NCBI GenBank assembly: GCA_025351005.1
Contig: JANXWS010000003.1
Coordinates: forward strand, 86,990-150,989
From: Pseudomonadota bacterium
Lineage (GTDB): Bacteria > Pseudomonadota > Gammaproteobacteria > Steroidobacterales > Steroidobacteraceae
Direction: 5' to 3'
DNA: 64,000 bases
Numbering within the stretch: position 1 is the first letter of the stretch; each line of letters starts with the position of its first letter. The notes under the pieces were generated by a model, which did no database searches, had not been told where the DNA came from, and saw only the letters and a program-made list of their open reading frames with translations. Shown here piece after piece: positions 6,987 to 16,687 of the stretch. The position numbers and the translations under genes are program-made.

Positions 6987-9947
6987 ATGAAGCCGCTGCC
7001 GCGTTTCCTCAAGAGTCCGCGGACCGGCGTCGCGATCGCGGCGCTGGTGGTCGCCTACGTCGCCGGTGGCTTCCTGCTGGTGCCGCGCCTGGTCGCCAAC
7101 GCGGCACACTCGTTCTTCGAGACCCACTACCACCGCCACATCGAGATCGGCCGCGTTGCCTTCAATCCGCTGACGCTCAAGCTCGCGGTCGACAAGTTCG
7201 TGGTGCCCGACGCCGACGGCGCGCCGATGCTCGCCTTCGACCATCTCGGCCTGGGGTTGTCGCTCGCGTCGCTGTTCCGTGGCGGCCTCGACCTCGGCGA
7301 GGTCTCCCTCGACCGACCACGCGCGCTGCTGGTGCGCCGCGCGGACGGGCGCGTCAACGTCATGGACCTGGTGCCGCCGCCGGATCCGCACTCGAACCCA
7401 AATGCGCCGCCGCCGCGCCTCTGGATCCACGCGCTCGCGATCCGCGGCGGCGAGGCCAGCATCGTCGGCCAAGAGCCGGGCGGCGCCCTGCACCTGTCGC
7501 TGGCACCGATCTCGATCACACTGCAGGATTTCAGCACCCGCAGCGAGGGCAACGCCTACCACGTCGTGGCGAGTTCGTCGCACGGTGAGCAGTTCGACTG
7601 GCGCGGGACCTTCGGGATCCAGCCGCTGGCCTCCAAGGGCAGCTTCAAGGTGAGCCACCTGCAGGTGCAAACACTGTCAGCGATCGGCGTCGACCTGGCG
7701 CCGCTGGAGCTCGCCGGCGGCGAGATGGGGCTCGACGGCCGCTACGATTTTGCGGAGCAGGCGGACAAACTGTCGCTGCAGGCGCAGGTCACCGAGCTCC
7801 AGGTCACGTCGCTGGCGCTGCGCCCGACCGGCGAGCACGACAGCTGGATCGTGGTTCCGCGGCTGGTGGCGACCGACACGGCGCTCGACCTCGCCGCGGC
7901 AACCGTGCGCGTCGGCCACGTGCTGGTCGAGGCTCCGACGCTGAAGGCGTGGCGCGACCGCGATGGCAGCATCAGCCTGACGCGACTCGCGCCGGCGGCC
8001 GGCGGCGCTCCGTCCGCCGGCGCCACGGCGCGCGCCGGCGCGCCAGAGGCGAAGCGCTGGCAGCTGGCCGTGCCCGACATCCGAGTGACCGGCGCCGATG
8101 TCAGCCTCGAGGACCGGATGCCGGCTCGGCCCGCGAGCCTGCACCTGGCGCCGCTGGAATTCAGCGTCGGCGGCTTCGCGAGCCCGGCCGCAGGGCCGTT
8201 GATGGTGACGCTCGACACGGGCGTCAACGACACAGGCCGCCTCACCGCGAACGGATCGCTGACGCTCCAGCCGCTGGCCGGCCGGTTCGACGTCGAAGCG
8301 CGCGCGCTCGCCCTCACCGCGGCGCAGCCGTACCTCGAGCGCGCGACCGCGCTCACGATCAGTAGCGGCACGGCGAGCCTGAAGGGCGCGGCGATCATCG
8401 GCCCGGCCGCCACCGTCGGCTTCCAGGGCGACGCCGAGGTCGATGACCTGCGCACCGTCGACAACGCGCTCGGGGAGGACTTCGTAAAGTGGCAGAGCCT
8501 GCGCTTCAACGGCGTCCGGGCGCAGAGCGGGCCGAGCTCGCTGTCGATCCGCGAGGTGGTCGCGCGCCAGCCGTTCGCCCGCGTGATCATCGGCTCGAAC
8601 GGCGTCACCAACCTGCACGTCGCGCTCCGGCTGCCCGGCCCTGCGGCCGAGGCTGCTCCCGGCACGACGGCGACCGCCGCAGCGACCCCGCCACCCGCGC
8701 CGGCGCCGCCAGAACCCGCGGCGGCTGCGGCTCCGGTCGCACCGGTCGCGATTGGACTGGTACGGATCAGCGACGGATCTATGAACTTCGCCGACTTCAC
8801 GGTCAAGCCGAGCTTCGCGACCGGCATCCACGAGCTCGCCGGCACGATCAAGGGGCTGTCCTCGAAGCCTGGCGCACGCGCCGACGTCGACCTCGCCGGC
8901 AAGGTGGATCGCTACGCGCCGATGACCATTACGGGCGAGGTCAACTTCCTCGCCGCCGTCGCCTACACCGACGTCAAGATGAGCTTCAAAAACATGGAGC
9001 TGACGGGGCTCTCGCCCTACTCCGGCCGCTTCGCGGGCTACCAGATCGACAAGGGCAAGATGTCGGCGGACCTGAGCTACCACGTCGAGAACCGGGTGCT
9101 GACGGCCGGGCACAAGCTGTCGATCAACCAGCTGCAGCTTGGCGAGCACGTCGACAGCCCGGACGCGACCAAGCTGCCGGTCAAGTTCGCGATTGCGCTG
9201 CTCAAGGACGGCAATGGCGTCATCGACCTCGAACTGCCGGTCACCGGCAGCCTCGACGACCCGGAATTCAGCGTCGGCCCGATCATCTGGAAACTGTTCG
9301 TGGGCCTTCTGACCAAGGCGGTCACGGCGCCTTTCAAACTGCTCGGCGCGCTGTTCGGGGGCAACGAGGAACTCGAGTTCGTCGACTTCCCGGCCGGCAG
9401 CGCCGTGCTCGACGCGGCCGGCCGCGCGAAGCTCGCCTCGCTCGTCAAGGCGCTGGCCGCGCGCCCCGCACTCAACATCGACGTGCCGCAGGTCGTCGCG
9501 CCGGCCGTCGACTCGGTCGTGATCGCCCGGCAGCAGTGGCTGGCCGACCTGGACGCCCGGGCCCGCCGGCGGCTCGGCGCGCATGCCCAGGAGCCGGGCG
9601 CGGTCGAGCGGCTGCTCGCCACTCCCAAGGACTACCGCGCCCTGCTCGAGGACGCCTACCGCGACAACTTCGGCCACCCGGCGGTACTGCCGCAGCCGGC
9701 GGCCTCGCCGGGCACGCCGCCACCCGAGCCGCAGGCCGCGGCGATCGCCTGGCTCGAGGCACAGCTGAAGCCACTCGTCGTGGTCGGCTCGCTCGAGCTC
9801 GCCGCGCTTGCCGACCAGCGTGCGGCCGCGGTGCAGTCGGCGCTGCTGGACGGCACTGGCGTCGACCCGACGCGAGTGTTCGTGATCAAGAAGGCGCCGA
9901 TCGACACCGCGAGTGCGCCGGTGCGGATGCAGCTCGCGCTGCACTGA
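6987..9947 (+). CDS. large DUF748 (AsmA-superfamily-like) envelope protein
   Basis: The 986-aa protein has an N-terminal membrane anchor (residues about 13-36, TGVAIAALVVAYVAGGFLLV), followed by long beta-rich repeats typical of DUF748/AsmA-like proteins that sit in the periplasm. An Ala/Pro-rich linker lies near residues 553-590. The conserved DUF748 core (FKNMELTGLSPYSGRFAGYQ, then INQLQLGEHVDSPDATKLPV) is at about 670-735. Relatives are implicated in lipid transport or envelope integrity; a specific role here is not shown. Good GGGGGGAG ribosome site before ATG 6987. Confidence 0.8.
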   Translation: MKPLPRFLKSPRTGVAIAALVVAYVAGGFLLVPRLVANAAHSFFETHYHRHIEIGRVAFNPLTLKLAVDKFVVPDADGAPMLAFDHLGLGLSLASLFRGGLDLGEVSLDRPRALLVRRADGRVNVMDLVPPPDPHSNPNAPPPRLWIHALAIRGGEASIVGQEPGGALHLSLAPISITLQDFSTRSEGNAYHVVASSSHGEQFDWRGTFGIQPLASKGSFKVSHLQVQTLSAIGVDLAPLELAGGEMGLDGRYDFAEQADKLSLQAQVTELQVTSLALRPTGEHDSWIVVPRLVATDTALDLAAATVRVGHVLVEAPTLKAWRDRDGSISLTRLAPAAGGAPSAGATARAGAPEAKRWQLAVPDIRVTGADVSLEDRMPARPASLHLAPLEFSVGGFASPAAGPLMVTLDTGVNDTGRLTANGSLTLQPLAGRFDVEARALALTAAQPYLERATALTISSGTASLKGAAIIGPAATVGFQGDAEVDDLRTVDNALGEDFVKWQSLRFNGVRAQSGPSSLSIREVVARQPFARVIIGSNGVTNLHVALRLPGPAAEAAPGTTATAAATPPPAPAPPEPAAAAAPVAPVAIGLVRISDGSMNFADFTVKPSFATGIHELAGTIKGLSSKPGARADVDLAGKVDRYAPMTITGEVNFLAAVAYTDVKMSFKNMELTGLSPYSGRFAGYQIDKGKMSADLSYHVENRVLTAGHKLSINQLQLGEHVDSPDATKLPVKFAIALLKDGNGVIDLELPVTGSLDDPEFSVGPIIWKLFVGLLTKAVTAPFKLLGALFGGNEELEFVDFPAGSAVLDAAGRAKLASLVKALAARPALNIDVPQVVAPAVDSVVIARQQWLADLDARARRRLGAHAQEPGAVERLLATPKDYRALLEDAYRDNFGHPAVLPQPAASPGTPPPEPQAAAIAWLEAQLKPLVVVGSLELAALADQRAAAVQSALLDGTGVDPTRVFVIKKAPIDTASAPVRMQLALH

Positions 9948-9968
9948 CGGCGGCCGCGATCGCCGCCG
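9948..9968. terminator. GC hairpin between convergent genes
   Basis: The short gap between the DUF748 gene and tesB, which converge, contains arms CGGCGGC and GCCGCCG around a 7-nt loop. There is no T-run on either side, so it may reduce read-through only weakly. Symmetry is visible; termination is inferred. Confidence 0.35.
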
Positions 9969-9969
9969 C

Positions 9970-10845
9970 TCAGGACTTCGCGGCGGGCTCGGCCAGTCCC
10001 GGACGGATCAGCCCCTCCTGCGCGGTGCTGGCGACCAGCCGGCCGTCGCGGGTGAAGATCGCGCCGCGGGCGAAGCCGCGCGCTCCCGAGGCGCTCGGGC
10101 TGTCGATCGCGTACAGGAGCCAGTCGTCGACGCGGAACGGCCGATGGAACCAGGTCGCGTGGTCGATGCTCGCCATCTGCAGGTTTATGAGCGAGCGCCC
10201 GTGCGGCTGCGTCGCGGTCTCGAGCAGGTTGTAGTCGGAGACGTAGGCCAGCAGGCAGCGGTGCAGCCGGTCGTCGTCACCGGGCACCTGGTCGACGGCC
10301 CGGAACCAGACCTGGCGCTCCGGCGGCAGCGGCACGGGATTCAGGTAGTCGGGCATGCGCACCGGCCGGAACTCGAACGGCCGGCGATGCTGGAAGAACC
10401 GCCGGACCTTCTCCGGCAGGCTCGCCAGGATCTCCTCGCGGTACGAGTCGAAATCCCCAAGCGTCTCCGGTGCCGGCACGTCCGGCATCCGGGCGGCGTG
10501 TTCGAGGCCCGACTCGCGCACCTGGAACGAGCAGGACATGTGGAAGATCTGCTCGCCGGCCTGGATCGCGACCACCCGGCGGCTGGAAAAGCTGTGACCG
10601 TCGCGGCTGCGGTCCACCTGGTAGACGATCGGGGCGTTGAAATCGCCGCGTCGCAGGAAGTAGGCATGCAGGGAGTGGCAGTCGCGGTCCTCGACGGTAC
10701 GGTAGGCCGCGACCAGCGCCTGCCCCAGCACCTGGCCGCCGAATACCTGCGCGCTGCCGATGTCCCGGCTCTCGCCGCGGAACAGGTTGACCTCGAGCGT
10801 CTCGAGCTCGAGCACCGCCAGCACGTCGGCAAGCCGTTGATCCAT
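9970..10845 (-). CDS. tesB: acyl-CoA thioesterase II
   Basis: The 291-aa protein is a full-length TesB double-hotdog thioesterase: it opens with LLELETLEVN-like sequence (residues 10-20), the FGGQVLGQALVAA segment at about 35-47, and a second hotdog with SIDHATWFHRPFRVDDWLLY near 225-245. It hydrolyses medium- and long-chain acyl-CoAs in the cytoplasm. ATG start at 10845. It lies 36 nt downstream of the ferredoxin reductase gene start region on the same strand and may be read with it. Confidence 0.93.
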   Translation of the reverse strand: MDQRLADVLAVLELETLEVNLFRGESRDIGSAQVFGGQVLGQALVAAYRTVEDRDCHSLHAYFLRRGDFNAPIVYQVDRSRDGHSFSSRRVVAIQAGEQIFHMSCSFQVRESGLEHAARMPDVPAPETLGDFDSYREEILASLPEKVRRFFQHRRPFEFRPVRMPDYLNPVPLPPERQVWFRAVDQVPGDDDRLHRCLLAYVSDYNLLETATQPHGRSLINLQMASIDHATWFHRPFRVDDWLLYAIDSPSASGARGFARGAIFTRDGRLVASTAQEGLIRPGLAEPAAKS

Positions 10846-10881
10846 GCCTATCGATGGTAGCGCGGGCGCCGGGGCGTGCGC

Positions 10882-11931
10882 TCAGGAGACGCCGAGCCGC
10901 TTCTGCATGATCGGGCTCGTCGTCGTGTACTGCAGGAACTGCTTCTTGTCGGGGTACAGCCAGGCCTGTACTCCGAACGCGGCGAGCGCGGCCTCGTGGA
11001 AGCCGGACAGGATCAGCTTCTTCTTGCCCGGGTAGGTGTTGATGTCGCCGACCGCGAAGATGCCGGGCTCGCTGCTCTGGAACTTCTCGGTGTCGACGCG
11101 GATCGCCTTGCGGTCGATCCCGAGTCCCCAGCTGGCGATCGGCCCGAGCTTCGGATGCAGGCCGAAGAACGCGAGCACCTGCTCGCACTCGATGCGGGTC
11201 ACGCTCCCGTCGGCGAGCTTGAGGTCGGCGCCGACGAGTCGCTCGCCGTCGACCTCGAGGCGCTGCACGACGCCCTCGTGCAGACCGATCTGGCCACCGG
11301 CCGCAAGCTCGCGCACGCGCGCCACCGACGCCGGCGCACCGCGGTACTCGGCGCGCCGGTGCACGAGCGTCAGCGACCCGGCGCGGCCGGCGAGGCTCAT
11401 CGTCCAGTCGAGCGCCGAGTCGCCGCCGCCGAGGATCAGCAGCCGCCGGCCATACAGGTCCTCGGCGCGTCGCACCTTGTAGTGCACGGCCCGGCCCTCG
11501 AGCGCTTCGGCGCCCTCGGCGAGCAGCCGCCGCGGCTGGAAGGAGCCGACGCCGCCGGCAATGATCACGGCGCCGGCGTCGAAGCTCGTGCCCTGCGACG
11601 TGACCACCGCAAAGCGCCGCCCGTCGCCGATGCGCCGCACCTCGCTGACCTCCTCGCCGAGGTGCAGTTCGGCGCTGAACGGCCGGATTTGCGCGATCAG
11701 GCGGTCGACGAGCTCCTGCGCCCCGCACACCGGCAGCGCCGGGATGTCGTAGATCGGCTTGTCTGGGTAGAGCTCGGTGCACTGGCCGCCGGGCGCCTTG
11801 AGCGTGTCGATCAGGTGCGCCTTGATCCCGAGCAGCCCGAGCTCGAACACCTGGAACAGGCCGCAGGGACCAGCACCGATGATGACGCTCTCGGTGACGA
11901 TCGGGCCCTGCGGCGCGGCGCGTTCTGGCAC
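10882..11931 (-). CDS. ferredoxin/flavodoxin-NADP+ reductase (thioredoxin-reductase-like type)
   Basis: The 349-aa flavoprotein has an FAD motif VIIGAGPCGLFQVFE (residues about 16-30), GGQCTELYPDKPIYDIPA typical of the YumC-like FNR family, and a NADPH motif LILGGGDSALDW at about 163-174. It lacks the CxxC redox pair of thioredoxin reductases, which favours FNR over TrxB. It would exchange electrons between NADPH and ferredoxin or flavodoxin. GTG start at 11931; followed 36 nt later by tesB on the same strand. Confidence 0.85.
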   Translation of the reverse strand: MPERAAPQGPIVTESVIIGAGPCGLFQVFELGLLGIKAHLIDTLKAPGGQCTELYPDKPIYDIPALPVCGAQELVDRLIAQIRPFSAELHLGEEVSEVRRIGDGRRFAVVTSQGTSFDAGAVIIAGGVGSFQPRRLLAEGAEALEGRAVHYKVRRAEDLYGRRLLILGGGDSALDWTMSLAGRAGSLTLVHRRAEYRGAPASVARVRELAAGGQIGLHEGVVQRLEVDGERLVGADLKLADGSVTRIECEQVLAFFGLHPKLGPIASWGLGIDRKAIRVDTEKFQSSEPGIFAVGDINTYPGKKKLILSGFHEAALAAFGVQAWLYPDKKQFLQYTTTSPIMQKRLGVS

Positions 11932-12158
11932 GAGCGAGTCTCCGTGGCGGGCGGCCGTGACGGCCCGCGTGGATTTTACACGCGGCCACGACCCGGTGGC
12001 CCGTTCCGGGGCGATGCCGGTGTTAGGATTTCAGGGATGTCGAGACCGCGCCGCAAGCCGCGAGATCCTGCACGCCGGCCCGGCCGGCCGGTGGCGCGGC
12101 GCGCGTCGGCGTCGCCGGGTTCGGGTGCGCGGCCGCCGCGTGGGTCCGGCGTGACGGC

Positions 12159-12701
12159 GTGAACCTGCTGGCGCGGATCCGCGACCACGCCCGCTCGGGC
12201 CGGCTGCCCGACGGCGTGCGGGTGTTCCTGCGGCCGCTGCGCGAGGCGGACCTGAGCCACGCGCAGGAGTACTTCGCGCGCCTGTCCGACGAGTCCCGCT
12301 ACCTGCGTTTCCTGGTGGCGACGCCGGAGCTGACGCCGGAGACGCTCGCACAGCTGGTCGCCGCGATGCACGACGCACGGGCCGCGATCACGGTCGCGGT
12401 CGTCGACCACGGCCACCGCGAGGAGCTGATCGGCGGCGCCCGGGTCGTGCCGACGGAGCGCCATGGCACCTGCGAGTTCGCGATCTCGATCGTCGACGCG
12501 TGGCAGGCCCGCGGCGTCGGCACCGTACTGCTGCGCGAGGTCGTGCGGCTCGCGCGCCTGCTCCACTATCACCGGGTCGAGGGTACGGTGCTGTCGATCA
12601 ATACGAAGATGCTGACGGTGGCGCGCCGGCTGCGATTCCGTCTGCACGCCGATCCGCGCAACGTTGCGGTCACGACCGTCTCACGCACGCTGCTGCCGTG
12701 A
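12159..12701 (+). CDS. stand-alone GNAT related to the Pat/PatZ protein-acetyltransferase domain
   Basis: The 180-aa protein shows VRVFLRPLREADLSHAQEYF and LSDESRYLRFL (about residues 22-53), the pattern seen at the start of the GNAT domain of PatZ-type protein lysine acetyltransferases, followed by an acetyl-CoA loop region AWQARGVGTVLLREVVRLA near 110-130. No CoA-binding NDP-forming domain is attached. PatZ homologues acetylate acetyl-CoA synthetase, which is encoded about 10 kb downstream, but a link is only inference. GTG start; its TGA overlaps the GTG of the MATE gene. Confidence 0.75.
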   Translation: MNLLARIRDHARSGRLPDGVRVFLRPLREADLSHAQEYFARLSDESRYLRFLVATPELTPETLAQLVAAMHDARAAITVAVVDHGHREELIGGARVVPTERHGTCEFAISIVDAWQARGVGTVLLREVVRLARLLHYHRVEGTVLSINTKMLTVARRLRFRLHADPRNVAVTTVSRTLLP

Positions 12702-14107
12702 GCGCGGCAGCGGAGTACCCGGCGCAGCGACTCGACGCCGGCGGCCGCGCGCAGGTCGACTACCGCGCGATCTGGCGGCTCGCCGGCCCGCTGATGGCCA
12801 ACAGCGCGATCCAGGCCGTCCTGAACCTCACCGACACCTGGTTCGTCAGCCGGCTGTCGACGACTGCGACCGCGGCGATGGCGGCGATCTATTGGGTCGT
12901 GCTCTGCACGATCGTGCTGTTCGGCGGCATCGGCATGGCGACGCAGACGCTGGCGGCGCAGGCGCAGGGCGCGCGGCGCTACGCGCGCGCTTCGCAGGCG
13001 GCCTGGTCCGGTGTCTACGGCGCGCTGCTGTCGGTGCCGCTGTTCGTCGCCGTCGGCTTCCTGGGCCGGCCGCTGCTCGAGCTGCTGGCGGTCGATCCGG
13101 AGACGCAGCGCCTGGCGCTCGACTACTGGTGGCCGCGGCTGGTCGCCGGCGGGCCGCTCGGGCTCGTGATCTGGTCGCTGACCGGGTTCTTCAACGGCAT
13201 CGGCCACTCGCGACTGACGCTCGCGGTCACCGCGCTGATGGCGCTCGCGAACGTGCCGTTCAACCAGCTGTTCATATTCGATCTCGGCCTCGGCATCGCA
13301 GGCTCGGCCTGGGGCACCGTGGCCGCCGAGGTGGTGGGTCTCGGCCTTGCGCTCGCGCTGTTCCTCGCGCCGCGTGCGCGGCGGCGGCACCGCTCGCACC
13401 TGACCTGGCGGCGACCGGCCATCTGGCGCCAGGTCGCTCTCGGCCTGCCGATGGGACTGAGCATCACGGCCGACCTGCTCGGCCTCGCGCTCTTCCAGCT
13501 GATGCTGGTCAGCGTCGGCACCGTCGCCGGTGCCACGACCCAGATCGTCATGATGCTGACCTCGCTCTGCTACCTGCCGGGGATCGGCATCGCGATGGCC
13601 GGCACGACGCTCGTCGGCCAGTCGATCGGCGCCGGCCATCGCGACTGGGCGCGGCGTGTCGGCAACGCGATCATCCGCCTGGCGATGGTATTCATGGGAG
13701 CGGTCGGGCTCGTGCTCGGCCTCGGCCACCGCTGGCTGCTGCCGCTGTTCGTCAATGCCGCCGACCCGCATGCGGCCGAGGTGATCGCGCTCGGAGCGCC
13801 ACTCCTGTGGATGGCCGCCTGCTACCAGCTGTTCGACGGCCTCAACCTCGGTGCCAGCTTCTGCCTGCGAGGCGCGGGCGACGTGCGCGTGCCGGTCCTC
13901 ATCGTCGGTTTCCTGTCGTGGGGACTGTGGGTGCCGCTGACCCACGTCGTGACGTTCGCGCCCGGCGCCGGCTGGGTGCACTTTCTGCCACAGCTCGGCT
14001 ACGGCGCCGTCGGCGGCTGGGCGGTGTCGGTCGGCTACGTCGTGGCGCTCGGCACGTCGCTGTGGCTGCGCTGGCAGTCCGGCGCGTGGCGGCGGATGCG
14101 GCTCTAG
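12698..14107 (+). CDS. MATE-family multidrug/toxin efflux transporter
   Basis: The 469-aa integral membrane protein has about 12 hydrophobic segments in two similar halves, beginning with WRLAGPLMANSAIQAVLNLTDT (split here at residues about 26-47), which is the MATE N-terminal signature region. MATE proteins export cationic drugs using H+ or Na+ gradients. GTG at 12698 overlaps the stop of the upstream GNAT (GTGA), so this start is preferred over in-frame codons further upstream that would overlap that gene extensively. Substrate not predictable. Confidence 0.9.
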   Translation: MSAAAEYPAQRLDAGGRAQVDYRAIWRLAGPLMANSAIQAVLNLTDTWFVSRLSTTATAAMAAIYWVVLCTIVLFGGIGMATQTLAAQAQGARRYARASQAAWSGVYGALLSVPLFVAVGFLGRPLLELLAVDPETQRLALDYWWPRLVAGGPLGLVIWSLTGFFNGIGHSRLTLAVTALMALANVPFNQLFIFDLGLGIAGSAWGTVAAEVVGLGLALALFLAPRARRRHRSHLTWRRPAIWRQVALGLPMGLSITADLLGLALFQLMLVSVGTVAGATTQIVMMLTSLCYLPGIGIAMAGTTLVGQSIGAGHRDWARRVGNAIIRLAMVFMGAVGLVLGLGHRWLLPLFVNAADPHAAEVIALGAPLLWMAACYQLFDGLNLGASFCLRGAGDVRVPVLIVGFLSWGLWVPLTHVVTFAPGAGWVHFLPQLGYGAVGGWAVSVGYVVALGTSLWLRWQSGAWRRMRL

Positions 14108-14214
14108 AGGTCCCGCGCCGCTTCCCTTGCGGTGCCGGCGCCCGGTGTGGTGACATTGCCACAACAGGCTCGACGAAGGGCCGGATCCCGCCAGGCCCGC
14201 CGCGAGGTTCCACC

Positions 14215-16661
14215 GTGAGCAAGCCGTCCCGTCGCGTCCGCCGCAGCAATACGCTCGGCATCCGGCCCCTCTACTTTCTGACGTCGGCGCTGCTCGCCGG
14301 CACCGTGCCGGTGAGGGCTCAGCAGGCGCCGGCACCCGGCAACGTGCTCGAGGAGGTCATCGTCACCTCGCAGAAGCGCGAGGAGAACCTGCAGGCGGTT
14401 CCGATCAGCATCCAGGCCTTGGACACCAAGAAACTGAGCGAGCTGCAGGTCTCGAGTTTCGACGACTACGCCAGGTACCTGCCGAGCCTGTCGGTGCAGA
14501 GCTACGGACCGGGCTACGCACAGCTGTACGTCCGCGGCGTGACCAACGGCGGCGACGGACTCAAGGTCGGCTCGCAGCCGCTCGTTGGCGTCTACCTCGA
14601 CGAGATGCCGGTGACGACGATCGCCAACAACCTCGACGTGCACATCTACGACGTCGCGCGCGTCGAGGCGCTGTCCGGGCCGCAGGGCACGCTGTTCGGC
14701 GCGAGCTCGATGGCCGGCACACTGCGCATCATCACCAACAAGCCGGACCCCTCGAAGTTCGACGCGGGCTACGATCTGACCGCCAACAAGTTCACTGCGG
14801 GCGCCGGCGGCGGCAAGGTCGAAGGCTTCGTCAACCTGCCGATCGCGGAGCATGCCGCGGTCCGGCTGGTCGGCTGGGGTGAGCGTGACGGCGGCTACAT
14901 CAACAACGTCGCGGCCCCGGCCGGGCTCACCTACCCGACCTCCGGCACCCCGCGCACAAACGCGGGCCTGGTCGAGAAGAACTACAACTGGGTCAACACA
15001 GTGGGTGGCCGCGGCGCGCTCAAGCTCGACCTCAACGACAGCTGGACCGTGACGCCGACGCTCGAGACCCAGCACCAGAAGGCGAACGGACAGTTCGCGA
15101 CGACGCCCTACGGCGCGACGGTCAGCGGCACGTACACCGCCACGGTGCCCGGCTCGGGCGACCTCAATATCTCGCGCTACTACCCGGAGTATTCGGACGA
15201 CACCTGGTGGCAGGCGACGCTGACCGTGCAGGGCAGGATCGGCGACTTCGACGTGATCTACGCCGGCGGCTACCTGAACCGCGACCGGGCCGACATCGCC
15301 GACTATACCGATTACTATTCTTCTACGACGTCTCCTCCGGGCGTGGAGCGTACTTCCTCGACAACGCGGGCAACCTGGTCAACCCGGCGCAGACCACGGT
15401 CTCGCGCAACCTGTTCAAGAAGCAGTCGCACGAGTTCAGGATCTCGTCGCCGAAGGAGTGGCGGCTGCGATTCGTCGCCGGCGCCTTCCTGCAGCGGCAG
15501 GGCAATGACACGCGCGATGAGTACCGGGTGCAGAACCTGTCGGACGCCGCCCACACGCTGGCCGGTTACGCCGGTTCGCTCGACGGCGAGCCGGGCGTGC
15601 TGTACCTGAATTCGCAGCTGCGCACCGACCGCGACTCGGCGCTGTTCACGGACCTGTCGTTCGACCTGACCGAGCGGCTGACGCTGACCGGTGGCATACG
15701 CGCCTTTCACTACGACAACACCGTGTACGGGTTCTTCGGCTTCGGCACCAGCGGCTATTCGCCGAACGGCGAGCTGCAGTGCTTCGTGCCGCCGACCACT
15801 CCGCCGAACCCGGAGCGGCCGTGCACCAACATCGACTACCGCGCGACCAAGACGGGCGCCACTCACCGCATCAATCTCACCTTCAAGTTCGACCCGGACC
15901 GCATGGTCTACACGACCTGGTCGACGGGCTTCCGGCCAGGCGGCGTCAATCGGCTCCAGTCGCTGCCGCCGTATACGCCCGACTACCTCACGAACTTCGA
16001 GCTCGGCTGGAAGACCACGTGGTTCGAGCACCGTCTGCGCTGGAATGGCGCCTTGTTCTTCGAGCGCTGGAAGGACGCGCAATACGGCATCTCGGGACCG
16101 AATGGCATCACGGAGATCGTCAATGCCGGGCGCTCCGAGATCCGCGGCGTCGAGTCCGACGTGCAGTGGCGCGCCACCGACGGGCTGACGCTGTCGGCAT
16201 CGGCCACGTTCCTGAACGCCAAGCTGACGTCCAACGCCTGCAGCCTGTACAGCGCGGATTTCTCGTGCAGCGAGCCCGGCAATTCGATCCTGGCGCCCGC
16301 CGGCACGCGCCTGCCCGTCTCGTCGAAGGTCAAGGGCAACGCGATTGCCCGCTACGAGTGGACCGGCGGGCCCCTCAGTGCGCACCTGCAGGTCGCGGGC
16401 GTCTACCAGAGCAACGTGGTTCCCAGTCTCACGCTCAGCGACCTGACCGTCGAGGGCACGCAGCCGGCCTACGCGAGCTTCGACGTTGCCGGCGGCATTT
16501 CGCACGACCGCTGGACCGCGGAACTCTTCGTCGAGAATGTCGCCGACAAGCGCGGCGAGGCTTTCCGCTACACGTCGTGCGTCGTGTCGACGTGCCAGCT
16601 GATCAACGTGATACCGATCCGGCCGCGGATGGTCGGCATCTCCTTCGGCCAGAGGTTCTGA
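14215..16661 (+). pseudogene. TonB-dependent receptor interrupted by a one-base frameshift
   Basis: The gene encodes an outer-membrane TonB-dependent receptor: a signal peptide (residues 1-36), TonB box EEVIVTSQKREENLQ, a plug domain ending in VEALSGPQGTLFGASSMAG, and a beta-barrel ending in FGQRF with a terminal Phe. Reading from GTG 14215 holds in one frame to about 15318 (DYTDYY) and then continues in the preceding frame (FYDVSSGRGAYFLDN) to the stop at 16661. One missing base restores an 815-aa protein; as given, the first frame would end at 15609 after 464 aa. Ligand unknown. This may be a true pseudogene or a sequencing error. Confidence 0.85.
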
Positions 16662-16687
16662 GAGGCGGTGCCGGGCGCCCGCCGCGG

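Noticed and set aside
7677..9944. 755-aa open frame antisense to the DUF748 gene
   Set aside because: High-GC third-position shadow: Arg/Ala-rich, no domain pattern, fully opposite a protein with recognised features. The same applies to long antisense frames at 920-2908, 4575-6365, 22128-24278, 40993-42942 and 44720-46663.
10882..11931. Thioredoxin reductase
   Set aside because: The CxxC redox motif is missing; sequence fits the ferredoxin-NADP reductase branch.
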